Source of the DNA: Streptomyces erythrochromogenes
Lineage (GTDB): Bacteria > Actinomycetota > Actinomycetes > Streptomycetales > Streptomycetaceae
Direction: 5' to 3'
DNA length: 64,000 nucleotides
Assembly: GCF_036170895.1 (NCBI RefSeq)
Contig: NZ_CP108036.1
Span: 2,976,001 to 3,040,000 of the forward strand
Position numbers and translations under genes: made by a program
Notes under the pieces: model-generated
Told to the model about the DNA's origin: nothing
What the model saw: the letters and a program-made list of their open reading frames with translations, nothing else
The model's database searches: none
In this document: piece after piece, positions 41,169-49,542 of the stretch
How positions within the stretch are numbered: position 1 is the first letter of the stretch
How the letters are laid out: each line of letters starts with the position of its first letter

Positions 41169-41380
41169 GGCGGGGTAGTTCAACCCTCCGCCGGTTCCCC
41201 CGATTTGACCCCCGCAGACCTCTAGCCACTGTGCGTACCCATGGGCTTACCATCAGTCACTGGCCGCAGGGCAAGGTGCTCGGTGCTCACAGCGGGCGTC
41301 ACGAGGGGTGCCGCGACACGATCGCCCGGATCGCGGTAGCGTCACCGGCGAAAAGAGCTCGTACCACCTTGGAGGTGAGG

Positions 41381-41794
41381 GTGTCCCAGATCGCAGGCGA
41401 GCCCGGGACTCAGGACTTCGTGGAAGTCCGGCTGCCCGCTGCGGGTGCCTACCTGTCGGTGCTGCGGACGGCCACGGCCGGCCTCGCGGCACGTTTGGAC
41501 TTCACCCTCGACGAAATCGAGGATCTCCGCATCGCGGTGGACGAGGCCTGCGCGATCCTGCTCCAGCAGGCCGTGCCGGGCTCCGTCCTCAGCTGCGTCT
41601 TCCGGCTGATCGACGATTCGCTGGAGGTGACCGTCTCGGCACCGACCACGGACGGGCGCGCGCCGGAGCGTGACACGTTCGCCTGGACGGTCCTGTCGGC
41701 GCTGGCCGGCAAGGTCGAGGCCACGGTCGAGGAGAACCGGACGGTGAGCATCAGCCTCTACAAACAACGCGGCGCGGGGCCAGGCCCGGCGTGA
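41381..41794 (+). CDS. ushX: Anti-sigma factor of the RsbW type (UshX/RshA-like)
   Basis: A 137-residue GHKL-type kinase/anti-sigma protein: FTLDEIEDLRIAVDEACAIL is the N-box region. The expected G-box motifs are weak or missing, so kinase activity is uncertain. It should bind and hold the sigma factor encoded next. GTG 41381 has GGAGG five bases upstream. Its stop overlaps the sigma GTG. The symbol follows the S. coelicolor UshX-SigH pair, from gene order. The 212 bp upstream (41169-41380) hold no gene and must carry the operon promoters. Confidence 0.83.
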   Translation: MSQIAGEPGTQDFVEVRLPAAGAYLSVLRTATAGLAARLDFTLDEIEDLRIAVDEACAILLQQAVPGSVLSCVFRLIDDSLEVTVSAPTTDGRAPERDTFAWTVLSALAGKVEATVEENRTVSISLYKQRGAGPGPA

Positions 41795-42816
41795 GCGGCG
41801 GGGAGATCCCGGTGCGGGGCGGGGATCGGCCCCGGGTACGGCACGAGGTCGACGGCGGCATCCCGGAGCAGCAGCACGCCCGGCCGCACCCGGCTGACGC
41901 GGATGCGGAAGACGGCTTTTTGGACTCGGCGGAGCGACGGGCGGGCCCTATGAGCGAGAACCAGCACGACCAATCACAGCCGGTACAGCCACCGGAGGCC
42001 GCTGCGCCGGCCCCGGCGGCGGGGTTCCCGGTGTCTTCGGCGCCTGCGCCGCTGCCCGATCCGCGCGACCGCAGCAGCGCGCGGGGCCTGTTCGTCGAGC
42101 TGCGGGCGCTGCCCGACGGCTCGCCGGAGAAGGCGGAGCTGCGCAACCGGCTCGTACGTATGCACCTGCCCCTGGTCGAGCACCTGGCGCGGCGCTTCCG
42201 CAACCGCGGTGAGCCGCTGGACGACCTGACCCAGGTCGCGACGATCGGCCTCATCAAGTCGGTGGACCGGTTCGACCCGGACCGCGGAGTCGAGTTCTCC
42301 ACGTACGCCACGCCCACGGTGGTCGGCGAGATCAAGCGCCACTTCCGTGACAAGGGCTGGGCGGTACGGGTGCCCCGGCGCCTGCAGGAGCTGCGGCTCT
42401 CGCTGACGACGGCCACGGCCGAGCTGTCCCAGCAGCACGGGCGCTCGCCGACGGTGCACGAGCTGGCCGAGCGGCTGGGCATCTCCGAGGAGGAGGTGCT
42501 GGAGGGGCTGGAATCGGCCAATGCCTACAGCACGCTCTCCCTGGACGTCCCGGACACCGACGACGAGTCGCCGGCAGTCGCGGACACCCTGGGCGCGGAG
42601 GACGAGGCCCTGGAGGGCGTCGAGTACCGCGAGTCCCTCAAGCCGCTGCTGGAGGGGCTGCCGCCGCGGGAGAAGCGGATCCTGCTGCTTCGGTTCTTCG
42701 GCAACATGACGCAGTCGCAGATCGCGCAGGAGGTCGGCATCTCCCAGATGCACGTCTCCCGCCTGCTGGCCCGCACCCTCGCCCAGCTCCGCGAGAAGCT
42801 CCTCGTCGAGGAGTGA
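41791..42816 (+). CDS. sigH: SigB/SigF-type RNA polymerase sigma factor (SigH-like)
   Basis: Up to 341 residues. Region 2 is VEHLARRFRNRGEPLDDLTQ then VATIGLIKSVDRFD; region 3 LRLSLTTATAELSQQHGRSP; region 4 LPPREKRILLLRFFGNMTQS then QIAQEVGISQMHVSRLL. It directs stress and developmental transcription. The GTG at 41791 overlaps the anti-sigma stop (GTGA); an internal ATG at 41950 would give 288 residues. S. coelicolor SigH is known to occur in several N-terminal forms, so the ambiguity may be biological. Confidence 0.85.
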   Translation: MSGGEIPVRGGDRPRVRHEVDGGIPEQQHARPHPADADAEDGFLDSAERRAGPMSENQHDQSQPVQPPEAAAPAPAAGFPVSSAPAPLPDPRDRSSARGLFVELRALPDGSPEKAELRNRLVRMHLPLVEHLARRFRNRGEPLDDLTQVATIGLIKSVDRFDPDRGVEFSTYATPTVVGEIKRHFRDKGWAVRVPRRLQELRLSLTTATAELSQQHGRSPTVHELAERLGISEEEVLEGLESANAYSTLSLDVPDTDDESPAVADTLGAEDEALEGVEYRESLKPLLEGLPPREKRILLLRFFGNMTQSQIAQEVGISQMHVSRLLARTLAQLREKLLVEE

Positions 42817-42823
42817 GCGGGGC

Positions 42824-43270
42824 TCAGGAGGAGGAAGGCCCTCCGATGCCGAGGGCCTCGGTCGCCGTCGGGTTCACGAGGAGTGCGACGACGGCCACCG
42901 CGGCCACCGCGAGGGCCGCGGCGGCGGCGGTCATGGCACCGCCGGTGGTGTAGAGCGTCCAGGCCACCGGCAGCGCCATCAGCTGGGTGATCAGTGCCGG
43001 GCCGCGGCTCCAGCGGCGGCCCAGGCGCAGTCCGCGCGCGGCGATCAGCGGCAGCGCGGCGAGCGCGAGCAGGGTGATGCCGCCCGTCTCGGCCTGCTGC
43101 GGGGAGTCGGGGTCTCCGGCGATGCCGACGAACAGCATGTACACGCCGAGGCCGGCGAGGGCCAGCCCCTCCAGGGCCGTGAGCGCGGCCGCGGCGGTCA
43201 GCCGGCGGGGCAGCGCGGTGGGCGCTTCGACGGTGGGGGCGGGGGCCTTCGCGGGCTGCTTCTTACTCAC
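42824..43270 (-). CDS. Small integral membrane protein, unknown function
   Basis: A 148-residue protein with four hydrophobic segments (AAAALTALEGLALAGLGVYM, ITLLALAALPLIAARGL, ALITQLMALPVAWTLYTTGG, AAAALAVAAVAVVALLV) after a Lys/Pro-rich cytoplasmic start. No catalytic motif. GTG 43270 is the only usable start and has a poor ribosome site. It converges with sigH, the stops only 7 bp apart. Confidence 0.82.
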   Translation of the reverse strand: MSKKQPAKAPAPTVEAPTALPRRLTAAAALTALEGLALAGLGVYMLFVGIAGDPDSPQQAETGGITLLALAALPLIAARGLRLGRRWSRGPALITQLMALPVAWTLYTTGGAMTAAAAALAVAAVAVVALLVNPTATEALGIGGPSSS

Positions 43271-43355
43271 CCATGCAGGGTAGCGGCGCCCCGGCGGAGG
43301 CCGGAGGGGACGGGCAGTAGGGTCCGCTCGTGAAGGGGTGGGTAGTCTGGCGCTC

Positions 43356-44321
43356 ATGCGTGCACTTCTCGTGGCCAACCCAGCAGCGACGACCACCAGT
43401 GCGCGCACGCGCGACGTCCTGATCCATGCCCTGGCCAGCGAGATGAAGCTGGAGGCGGTCACCACCGAGTACCGCGGGCACGCCCGGGACCTGGGGCGCA
43501 AGGCCGCGCACGAGGGGCTGGACCTGGTGGTCGCCCTGGGCGGCGACGGCACGGTCAACGAGGTGGTGAACGGGCTCCTGCACAACGGGCCCGATCCGGA
43601 CCGGCTGCCCCGGCTGGCGGTGGTCCCCGGCGGCTCCACCAATGTGTTCGCCCGTGCCCTGGGGCTGCCGAACGACGCGGTCGAGGCGACGGGCGCGCTG
43701 CTGGACGCGCTGCGCGAGGAGCGCGAGCGGACGGTCGGCCTGGGTCTGGCGGCAGGCACGCCCGGCACGGAGGACGAGTCGGTTCCGGCGCGCTGGTTCA
43801 CCTTCTGCGCGGGCTTCGGGTTCGACGCGGGTGTCGTGGGGCGGGTCGAGCAGCAGCGGGAACGCGGCAAGCGTTCGACGCACGCCCTGTATGTACGACA
43901 GCTGATGCGCCAGTTCTGGGAGGAGCCCAACCGCCGACACGGGACGGTCACGCTGGAGCGCCCTGGAGCCGATCCGGTGACGGGACTGGTGCTGTCGATA
44001 GTGTGCAACACCTCGCCGTGGACGTATCTGGGGAATCGTCCGCTTTACGCCTCTCCGGAGGCGTCGTTCGATACCGCACTTGACGTATTGGCGCTCAACC
44101 GTTTGTCAACTCCGGCCGTCGCCCGGTACGCGACACAGCTCCTGACCTCCACTCCTGAGCGGGGTCCGCACGGCAAGCATGCGGTGTCTCTGCACGATCT
44201 GACCGACTTCACCTTGCATTCGAAGGTTCCCCTCCCGTTCCAGATGGACGGTGATCACCTCGGACTGCGCACCAGCGTTCGGTTCACAGGCGTACGCCGT
44301 GCACTGCGTGTGATTGTGTGA
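43356..44321 (+). CDS. Diacylglycerol kinase-family lipid kinase
   Basis: A 321-residue protein. LVVALGGDGTVNEVVNGLL near residue 60 and AVVPGGSTNVFARAL near 90 are the DAGK catalytic signatures. It probably phosphorylates a lipid such as diacylglycerol. The ATG at 43356 follows TAGTCT at -13 to -8, a possible -10 box, with no ribosome site. The mRNA may be leaderless. Confidence 0.9.
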   Translation: MRALLVANPAATTTSARTRDVLIHALASEMKLEAVTTEYRGHARDLGRKAAHEGLDLVVALGGDGTVNEVVNGLLHNGPDPDRLPRLAVVPGGSTNVFARALGLPNDAVEATGALLDALREERERTVGLGLAAGTPGTEDESVPARWFTFCAGFGFDAGVVGRVEQQRERGKRSTHALYVRQLMRQFWEEPNRRHGTVTLERPGADPVTGLVLSIVCNTSPWTYLGNRPLYASPEASFDTALDVLALNRLSTPAVARYATQLLTSTPERGPHGKHAVSLHDLTDFTLHSKVPLPFQMDGDHLGLRTSVRFTGVRRALRVIV

Positions 44322-44644
44322 GTAGAAGGGCCCGCAGGCCTTTCACTCGAACGTTTACACGCCGGTCCACCCTCACGATGTAGGGCTGTGACCTAGTAGA
44401 CACCGACGAATCAAAAAAAACTTTCCGGAAGGGGTTGTATCCCCGTCCGAGGTTTGCGAATCTCTTCATGGCGATCGGGACAGCCCGCAGAACCGGCACC
44501 CACACAGACCGCCAGAACCCCTCCACGAATCTCTGACTGATCACCCGCGTGAAACCGGGCGGTCGCCCTTCCCTCACGGGGGGATTCGTGAAAGCGTTCA
44601 CATTCACAAGCAAAGTGCCCGCAATACAAGGAGATGGAGCAGCC
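44322..44644 (+). promoter_or_regulatory. wblE promoter and leader region
   Basis: 323 bp without a gene. It is less GC-rich than its surroundings and includes a run of eight A at 44414-44421. A palindrome GTGAAAGCGTTCAC at 44588-44601 lies 44 bases before wblE and could be an operator or a leader hairpin. AAGGAGATGGAG near 44628-44640 provides the ribosome site. No reliable promoter boxes could be assigned. Confidence 0.5.
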
Positions 44645-44902
44645 ATGGACTGGCGTCACAACGCCGTTTGCCGCGAGGAAGACCCGGAACTCTTCTTCCC
44701 CATCGGCAACACCGGTCCTGCGCTGCTGCAGATCGAGGAAGCCAAGGCCGTCTGCCGCCGTTGCCCCGTCATGGAGCAGTGCCTGCAGTGGGCGCTCGAG
44801 TCCGGTCAGGACTCCGGCGTCTGGGGCGGTCTCAGCGAGGACGAGCGCCGCGCCATGAAGCGCCGCGCCGCTCGCAACCGGGCGCGCAACGCCAGCGCCT
44901 GA
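44645..44902 (+). CDS. wblE: WhiB-like iron-sulfur regulator WblE
   Basis: An 85-residue WhiB protein. The four cluster cysteines are in AVCREEDPELFF and AVCRRCPVMEQCLQWALESG. The GVWGG turn and a basic RRAMKRRAARNRAR tail follow. Such proteins bind a [4Fe-4S] cluster and region 4 of the main sigma factor. Sequence and gene order fit WblE, the orthologue of mycobacterial WhiB1. ATG 44645 is preceded by AAGGAGATGGAG. Confidence 0.94.
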   Translation: MDWRHNAVCREEDPELFFPIGNTGPALLQIEEAKAVCRRCPVMEQCLQWALESGQDSGVWGGLSEDERRAMKRRAARNRARNASA

Positions 44903-44966
44903 CAACGACTTTCGAGCCTCGACGCGCAGCGCGCAGTAACCGAAGAAGCGCTCAGCAACGTGCTCT

Positions 44967-45001
44967 TGAGCCCCGGACCGAAGCATTCGGTCCGGGGCTC
45001 A
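44967..45001. terminator. Bidirectional terminator between wblE and the kinase gene
   Basis: 16-bp perfect stem TGAGCCCCGGACCGAA with a three-base loop, between convergent genes. Confidence 0.9.
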
Positions 45002-45073
45002 GTGCTGCTGCAGGACTACTCTCCGTGCGCGCGGCCCGCAGGCCGTCGCTCACGCTGAGTCACCCTTCGGCTG

Positions 45074-46543
45074 CTACTTCTGCGGGCTGGACGGCAGGTC
45101 GAGGACGACCTTGGTGCCGCGCGGCTCGGCCCGGACCATGTCGAAGGTGCCGCCGAGCTCCCCCTCCACGAGGGTCCGTACGATCTGCAGTCCGAGGTTG
45201 CCGGCCCGCTGGGGGTCGAACCCCTCGGGCAGGCCGTTGCCGTCGTCGAGCACGGTGATCAGCAGCCGCCCGTCCTTGCGGCCGGTTCCGCTGCGCAGTG
45301 CGGCCACCTCCACGGTGCCCCGCTCCCCCTGGGTGAAGGCGTGCTCCAGGGCGTTCTGCAGGATCTCCGTGAGCACCATCGACAGCGGGGTGGCGACCTC
45401 CGCGTCCAGGATCCCGAAGCGGCCGGTGCGCCGGCAGTCGACCCTGCCCGGCGAGATCTCCGAGACCATCGCGATCACGCGGTCGGCGATCTCGTCGAAC
45501 TCGACCCGCTCGTCGAGGTTCTGAGAGAGCGTCTCGTGCACGATCGCGATCGAACCGACACGGCGCACGGCTTCGTTGAGCGCCTCGCGGCCCTGGGGCG
45601 AATCCATTCGGCGGGCCTGGAGCCGCAACAGTGCGGCCACGGTCTGCAGGTTGTTCTTCACCCGGTGGTGGATCTCCCGGATGGTCGCGTCCTTGGTGAT
45701 CAGTTCACGTTCGCGACGGCGCAGTTCGGTGACGTCGCGGCAGAGCACCAGGGAGCCGATCCGGGTCCCCTTCGGCTTGAGGGGGATGGCGCGCAGCTGG
45801 ATGACGCCCCCGTTGCCCTCGACCTCTGTCTCGCGCGGGGCCCAGCCGCTGGCGAGCTTGACCAGCGCCTCGTCGACCGGGCCGCGGAACGGTGCGAGTT
45901 CGGCGGTGGTGGCGCCGAGGTCCTGGCCGACCAGGTCGGAGGCGAGGCCGAGGCGGTGGTAGGCGGAGAGCGCGTTCGGGGACGCGTAGGTGACCACGCC
46001 GTCGGCGTCGAGCCGGATCAGGCCGTCCCCGACGCGCGGGGAGGCGTCCATGTCGACCTGCTGGCCGGGGAAGGGGAAGGAGCCCGCCGCGATCATCTGC
46101 GCGAGGTCCGAGGCGGACTGGAGGTAGGTCAGCTCCAGCCGGCTGGGTGTACGCACAGTGAGCAGGTTGGTGTTGCGGGCGATCACTCCCAGTACCCGTC
46201 CTTCGCGGCGGACGGGGATCGACTCGACGCGGACCGGTACCTCCTCGCGCCACTCGGGGTCGCCCTCGCGCACGATGCGGCCCTCGTCGAGCGCGGCGTC
46301 CAGCAGCGGGCGGCGGCCGCGCGGCACCAGGTGGCCGACCATGTCGTCCTGGTACGAGGTGGGGCCGGTGTTCGGGCGCATCTGGGCGACCGAGACGTAG
46401 CGGGTGCCGTCGAGGGTGGGCACCCACAGCACGAGGTCGGCGAAGGACAGGTCGGAGAGCAGCTGCCACTCCGAGACCAGCAGGTGGAGCCACTCCAGGT
46501 CGGTTTCTCCGAGAGCGGTGTGCTGGCGTACGAGGTCGTTCAT
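45074..46543 (-). CDS. PdtaS-like sensor histidine kinase
   Basis: A 489-residue cytosolic kinase without membrane segments. The N-terminal GAF-like domain (to about 150) is followed by a PAS domain near 165-280 (GLIRLDADGVVTYASPNALS). A HisKA_2-type phosphorylation site follows in REIHHRVKNNLQTVAALL, with His292 the likely acceptor. The ATPase domain has LTEILQNALEHAF and DDGNGLPEGF. It resembles mycobacterial PdtaS, partner of an RNA-binding antiterminator; no regulator gene is adjacent. Start at ATG 46543, without a clear ribosome site. The 356 bp upstream hold a dre-like site and a hairpin. Confidence 0.88.
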   Translation of the reverse strand: MNDLVRQHTALGETDLEWLHLLVSEWQLLSDLSFADLVLWVPTLDGTRYVSVAQMRPNTGPTSYQDDMVGHLVPRGRRPLLDAALDEGRIVREGDPEWREEVPVRVESIPVRREGRVLGVIARNTNLLTVRTPSRLELTYLQSASDLAQMIAAGSFPFPGQQVDMDASPRVGDGLIRLDADGVVTYASPNALSAYHRLGLASDLVGQDLGATTAELAPFRGPVDEALVKLASGWAPRETEVEGNGGVIQLRAIPLKPKGTRIGSLVLCRDVTELRRRERELITKDATIREIHHRVKNNLQTVAALLRLQARRMDSPQGREALNEAVRRVGSIAIVHETLSQNLDERVEFDEIADRVIAMVSEISPGRVDCRRTGRFGILDAEVATPLSMVLTEILQNALEHAFTQGERGTVEVAALRSGTGRKDGRLLITVLDDGNGLPEGFDPQRAGNLGLQIVRTLVEGELGGTFDMVRAEPRGTKVVLDLPSSPQK

Positions 46544-46687
46544 GGAGGGCACGTTGCGAGCGTACCCCGGGTACGCACGATGACTTTGCCCACGCCGGTA
46601 CTCAGGAGTATCCAGGAGGGGCACGGGCCGCGTAGTGTTGGAGGAAGTGACGGGTTTCCAGCTACCGTCATTGGATGGACAGAACAG

Positions 46688-46703
46688 AATGGTCTAGTCC
46701 AGA
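46688..46703. promoter_or_regulatory. DasR-like (dre) site upstream of the sensor kinase gene
   Basis: AATGGTCTAGTCCAGA has the TGGTCTAG half and a following CCA of the dre consensus (TGGTCTAGACCA), with a T in place of the A at one central position. It is 145 bp before the kinase start. DasR itself is encoded 9 kb away. Confidence 0.5.
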
Positions 46704-46832
46704 ATTGACTTAGAGTCTCCGCCCTCCCCGCACAGGAGGACGGATCGAGGTAGCCGCGCGCTCTGCCCTGACCGCGCAGGCACCTCTCACCGGCCGCCGG
46801 GAACCGCACACCTGACGGCCGTAAGTACTCCG

Positions 46833-46878
46833 GGCTACGGTGCCGGACGGGTTGAGGGTCCCGTCCTGCACCGTGGCC
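46833..46878 (-). terminator. Hairpin terminator after the tetR gene
   Basis: GGCTACGGTGCCGGACGGG pairs with its near-complement across an eight-base loop, 22 bases past the TetR stop on the minus strand. Confidence 0.8.
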
Positions 46879-46899
46879 CAGAGGAATTTTCGGGGCCTT

Positions 46900-47490
46900 T
46901 CACGGCCAGGCCAGCAGGGCCCGCTCCGCCACCGCCTCCAGCTCTTCCCGGGTCGCCCCGTCGCGCGACTGCTGGGACATCCCCTGAAGCACGGCCCCGG
47001 CGTACCGGGCCAGCGCCCGCGCGTCCGTGTCCGGGGGCAGCGCTCCGGTGGCGAAGTCGGCGCGGATCCGGCGCTCGAAGAGCTCCAGGCCGGCGTTGCG
47101 CCGCATCCGCAGCGCCCGGGCCACCTCCTCCGAGGTGGTGTTGATCGCCGCGCTGATCACCATGCAGCCCGGCGGGTGGGCCGGGTCGGTATAAACCTCG
47201 GCCGCCTCGCGCAGGATGCGCTCCACGGCGGCGCGGGCGGTGGGCTCCTCGGCCAGTGCCACGCCGGCGAAGTCGCCGTAGCGGCTCGCGTAGACCGCGA
47301 CGACCTCGTCGAAGAGCTTGCGCTTGTCGCCGAAGGCCGCGTAGAGGCTGGGCGCGCTGATGCCGATGGAGGCGGTCAGGTCGGAGATCGAGGTCGCCTC
47401 GTAGCCGCGCTCCCAGAAGGCCGTCATCGCCTTGTCGAGGGCGGCGTCACGGTCGAAGGAGCGGGGCCTGCCGCGCTGTCCGGTCACCAT
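46900..47490 (-). CDS. TetR/AcrR-family repressor
   Basis: A 196-residue regulator. The N-terminal HTH FWERGYEATSISDLTASIGI then SAPSLYAAFGDKRKLFDEVV is typical of TetR proteins. The ligand-binding half has LGAP-type features (AHPPGCMVISAAINTTSEEV) seen in YezE/SCO-type repressors of oxidoreductase genes. Divergent from an SDR gene with paired palindromes between them, so it probably represses that gene and itself. ATG 47490 is preferred to GTG 47496. Confidence 0.9.
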   Translation of the reverse strand: MVTGQRGRPRSFDRDAALDKAMTAFWERGYEATSISDLTASIGISAPSLYAAFGDKRKLFDEVVAVYASRYGDFAGVALAEEPTARAAVERILREAAEVYTDPAHPPGCMVISAAINTTSEEVARALRMRRNAGLELFERRIRADFATGALPPDTDARALARYAGAVLQGMSQQSRDGATREELEAVAERALLAWP

Positions 47491-47502
47491 CCACACATTC
47501 TA

Positions 47503-47550
47503 TAGCGGGCGCTAAGGAATCTGATACGGTCCTTTCTGTAGCGATCACTA
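47503..47550. promoter_or_regulatory. Paired TetR operators between tetR and the SDR gene
   Basis: TAGCGGGCGCTA at 47503-47514 is a perfect palindrome around GG. TAGCGATCACTA at 47539-47550 is a near copy, 36 bp away. Both lie in the 83-bp divergent promoter region. Confidence 0.78.
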
Positions 47551-47573
47551 GCGATTTCGGAGGGGGGCGCGTC

Positions 47574-48335
47574 ATGGGCGTGCTCGAAGGGAAGACGGCA
47601 CTGGTCACGGGCGGCAGCCGGGGCATCGGCCGGGCCGTGGCGGAGCGGCTGGCACGCGACGGGGCGCTGGTGGCGGTGCACTACGGCCGCAACGCGGCGG
47701 CGGCCGAGGAGACCGTGGCGGCGATCGGGGCGGCCGGCGGACGGGCCTTCGCGATCGGGGCCGAGCTCGGGGTGCCGGGGGACGCAGAGGCCCTCTGGGC
47801 GGCGTACGAGGCCCATCCCGCACGCACCGAGGCCGTGGACATCCTCGTCAACAACGCGGGGGCGGCGATCTTCGCGGGGATCGGGGACACCGACGAGGAG
47901 GCCTACGACCGGGCGCACGCGCTGAACGCCAAGGCGCCGTTCTTCGTGATCCAGCGCGGGCTGGCGCGGCTGCGGGACGGCGGCCGGATCGTGAACGTGA
48001 CCGGCACCCCGGACCTCGCGCTGCCGGCGATCCTCGCGACGGTCATGGCGAAGGGCGCGGCGAACGCCATGACGCGCTCGCTGGCCGCCGAACTCGCCCC
48101 GCGGGGGATCACCGTGAACTCGGTGGGGCCGGGGATCACCGAGACGGACCTGAACGCGGCCCTGCTCGCCGATCCCGCGACCCGGACCCACCTGGCCGCC
48201 CGCTCGGTCTTCCACCGGGTGGGCACGGCGGAGGAGGTGGCGGACGTGGTGGCCTTCCTGGCCTCGGCGGACTCCCGCTGGGTCACGGGCCAGCACCTGG
48301 ACGCCACGGGCGGCCTGCAGCTGGCACTGATCTAG
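47574..48335 (+). CDS. Short-chain dehydrogenase/reductase-like protein with atypical active site
   Basis: A 253-residue SDR fold. The cofactor loop TGGSRGIGRAVAERLA and NNAG motif are intact. The usual catalytic YxxxK is replaced: the segment reads LATVMAKGAANAMT, with Thr in the Tyr position and Lys retained, and the usual Ser region reads NVTGTPD. Either another residue serves or the protein is not a classical reductase. GGAGGGGG precedes ATG 47574. Probably controlled by the divergent TetR protein. Confidence 0.87.
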   Translation: MGVLEGKTALVTGGSRGIGRAVAERLARDGALVAVHYGRNAAAAEETVAAIGAAGGRAFAIGAELGVPGDAEALWAAYEAHPARTEAVDILVNNAGAAIFAGIGDTDEEAYDRAHALNAKAPFFVIQRGLARLRDGGRIVNVTGTPDLALPAILATVMAKGAANAMTRSLAAELAPRGITVNSVGPGITETDLNAALLADPATRTHLAARSVFHRVGTAEEVADVVAFLASADSRWVTGQHLDATGGLQLALI

Positions 48336-48343
48336 TGCTGCGG

Positions 48344-48387
48344 CCGGGAAGGTTCGCCGGGCGTCGTGACCCGGTGAACCTTCCCGG
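48344..48387 (+). terminator. Terminator after the SDR gene
   Basis: Hairpin CCGGGAAGGTTC...GAACCTTCCCGG extended by an inner CCGGG/CCCGG pair, starting nine bases past the stop. Confidence 0.85.
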
Positions 48388-48415
48388 TCACGGCAGCAGC
48401 AACGGTCGGACGGCG

Positions 48416-49282
48416 CTACGGCCGTTCGGAGGGGATGGAGCTGGGAACGGTCGGGAGCACGATGCCGCGCGGGGCCTCGGGCTCTTCGCCGGCTGCCTCG
48501 ACCGCCATGAGGTCGGGCAGTTCGTAGGCCTCCGCACCGTCGAGGTCGACCTCGTAGCCGATGTCCCCGAGGCTCGCCGCCGTGAGCCGGCTCAGCGGGT
48601 TGCCGGCCGCGGCGATGGTAGGCGTCATCAGCTCGGTACGGAAGACCCTCTCCCGCCAGTGGCTGCCCGCACTGCCCGGGCCGCCGACGTTGGCGACCGG
48701 CACCGGCCGGGGCGGTCCGGCCCCCATGAGTACGCCGAACTCCGCCATGGCGCCGGGGCCGACGAAGGTGGGGTTGGTGCCGGGGAAGTCCTTCAGCAGG
48801 CCGAAGGCGCTCCAGACCAGCCCGGTGATGCCGAGGCAGTGGCCCATCTCGTGGGTGATGACGTCGAGCAGCGAGCCGTCGTCCTCCATCTGGCCGAGGT
48901 CGGCCTTGTCGAACCGCATGACGGCCTTCGCCGGCAGACCCGCCCCGGCGAGCGCCGTCTGGGGCCGGAAGATGCGCGGACCCGCTTCCCCGAGGACGCC
49001 GAAGACTCCGTCGAGGAACACACCTTCGGCGTCGATCAGGATGTCGTCGATGATCACGTCGCCGCTGAAGTCGCGGATGATCGCGGTCTCCAGGTCACCG
49101 ACGATGACCCGCGCCCAGCGCTCGGCCGCCTCGGCGAAGACGTCCTTCTGGTTGTTGGTCAACCCGCCGACGAAGCGCACCTCGATCTGGAACGGGGAGG
49201 TGGTCTCGGCGAGATCGGCGGCGCGCGTGGCGCTCGCCACTGCTCTGTAACTCTCGAAGGCGTAGGTCGGGTGCCTGGCCAT
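48416..49282 (-). CDS. Leishmanolysin-like (M8-type) zinc metalloprotease without signal peptide
   Basis: A 288-residue protein. THEMGHCLGITGLVW near residue 145 supplies the HExxHxxG zinc motif. About 60 residues later GSHWRERVFRTELMTP supplies the distant third His and the Met-turn, the M8 (leishmanolysin) layout. The N-terminal part PFQIEVRFVGGLTNNQKDVF is also typical of that group. There is no signal peptide or membrane segment, so the protein looks cytoplasmic or exported by a non-classical route. ATG 49282 has GGAGTGG upstream. The 260 bp before it hold no gene. Confidence 0.82.
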   Translation of the reverse strand: MARHPTYAFESYRAVASATRAADLAETTSPFQIEVRFVGGLTNNQKDVFAEAAERWARVIVGDLETAIIRDFSGDVIIDDILIDAEGVFLDGVFGVLGEAGPRIFRPQTALAGAGLPAKAVMRFDKADLGQMEDDGSLLDVITHEMGHCLGITGLVWSAFGLLKDFPGTNPTFVGPGAMAEFGVLMGAGPPRPVPVANVGGPGSAGSHWRERVFRTELMTPTIAAAGNPLSRLTAASLGDIGYEVDLDGAEAYELPDLMAVEAAGEEPEAPRGIVLPTVPSSIPSERP

Positions 49283-49498
49283 GACTACCACTCCAATCGC
49301 ACATAGCACGATTTACCTACCAAAGCCACCTTATGCGACAAAGGAGTTGTAGACAGGGCAACCAAGAGCAGGCCAGACCGGCTGTAGCACGGTGCACCGC
49401 ATCGGCCGCCCGGGTGACCGCCCGGGAGGCCTGACGCCGGGATCGGGATCACCATGGAAAGCGGCGGGACCCCCGCCGCACCCGGCTCCCTCTGCTAG

Positions 49499-49514
49499 AT
49501 TGGTCTATACCACA
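49499..49514 (+). promoter_or_regulatory. dre site (DasR operator) before nagB
   Basis: ATTGGTCTATACCACA matches the DasR consensus (TGGTCTAGACCA) at all but one central base. It is 28 bases before the nagB start. Confidence 0.88.
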
Positions 49515-49542
49515 CCACCCACTCCAGATCGGCAGGCCCCGC

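Noticed and set aside
38456..41794. 1112-codon plus-strand open frame sharing the anti-sigma stop
   Set aside because: Its upstream part lies in other frames of the PLP enzyme and antisense to the antiporter; only the segment from GTG 41381 is a real gene.
46735..46832. Possible tRNA or structured RNA before the tetR terminator
   Set aside because: No cloverleaf or conserved tRNA box could be drawn; only the hairpin at 46833-46878 is convincing.
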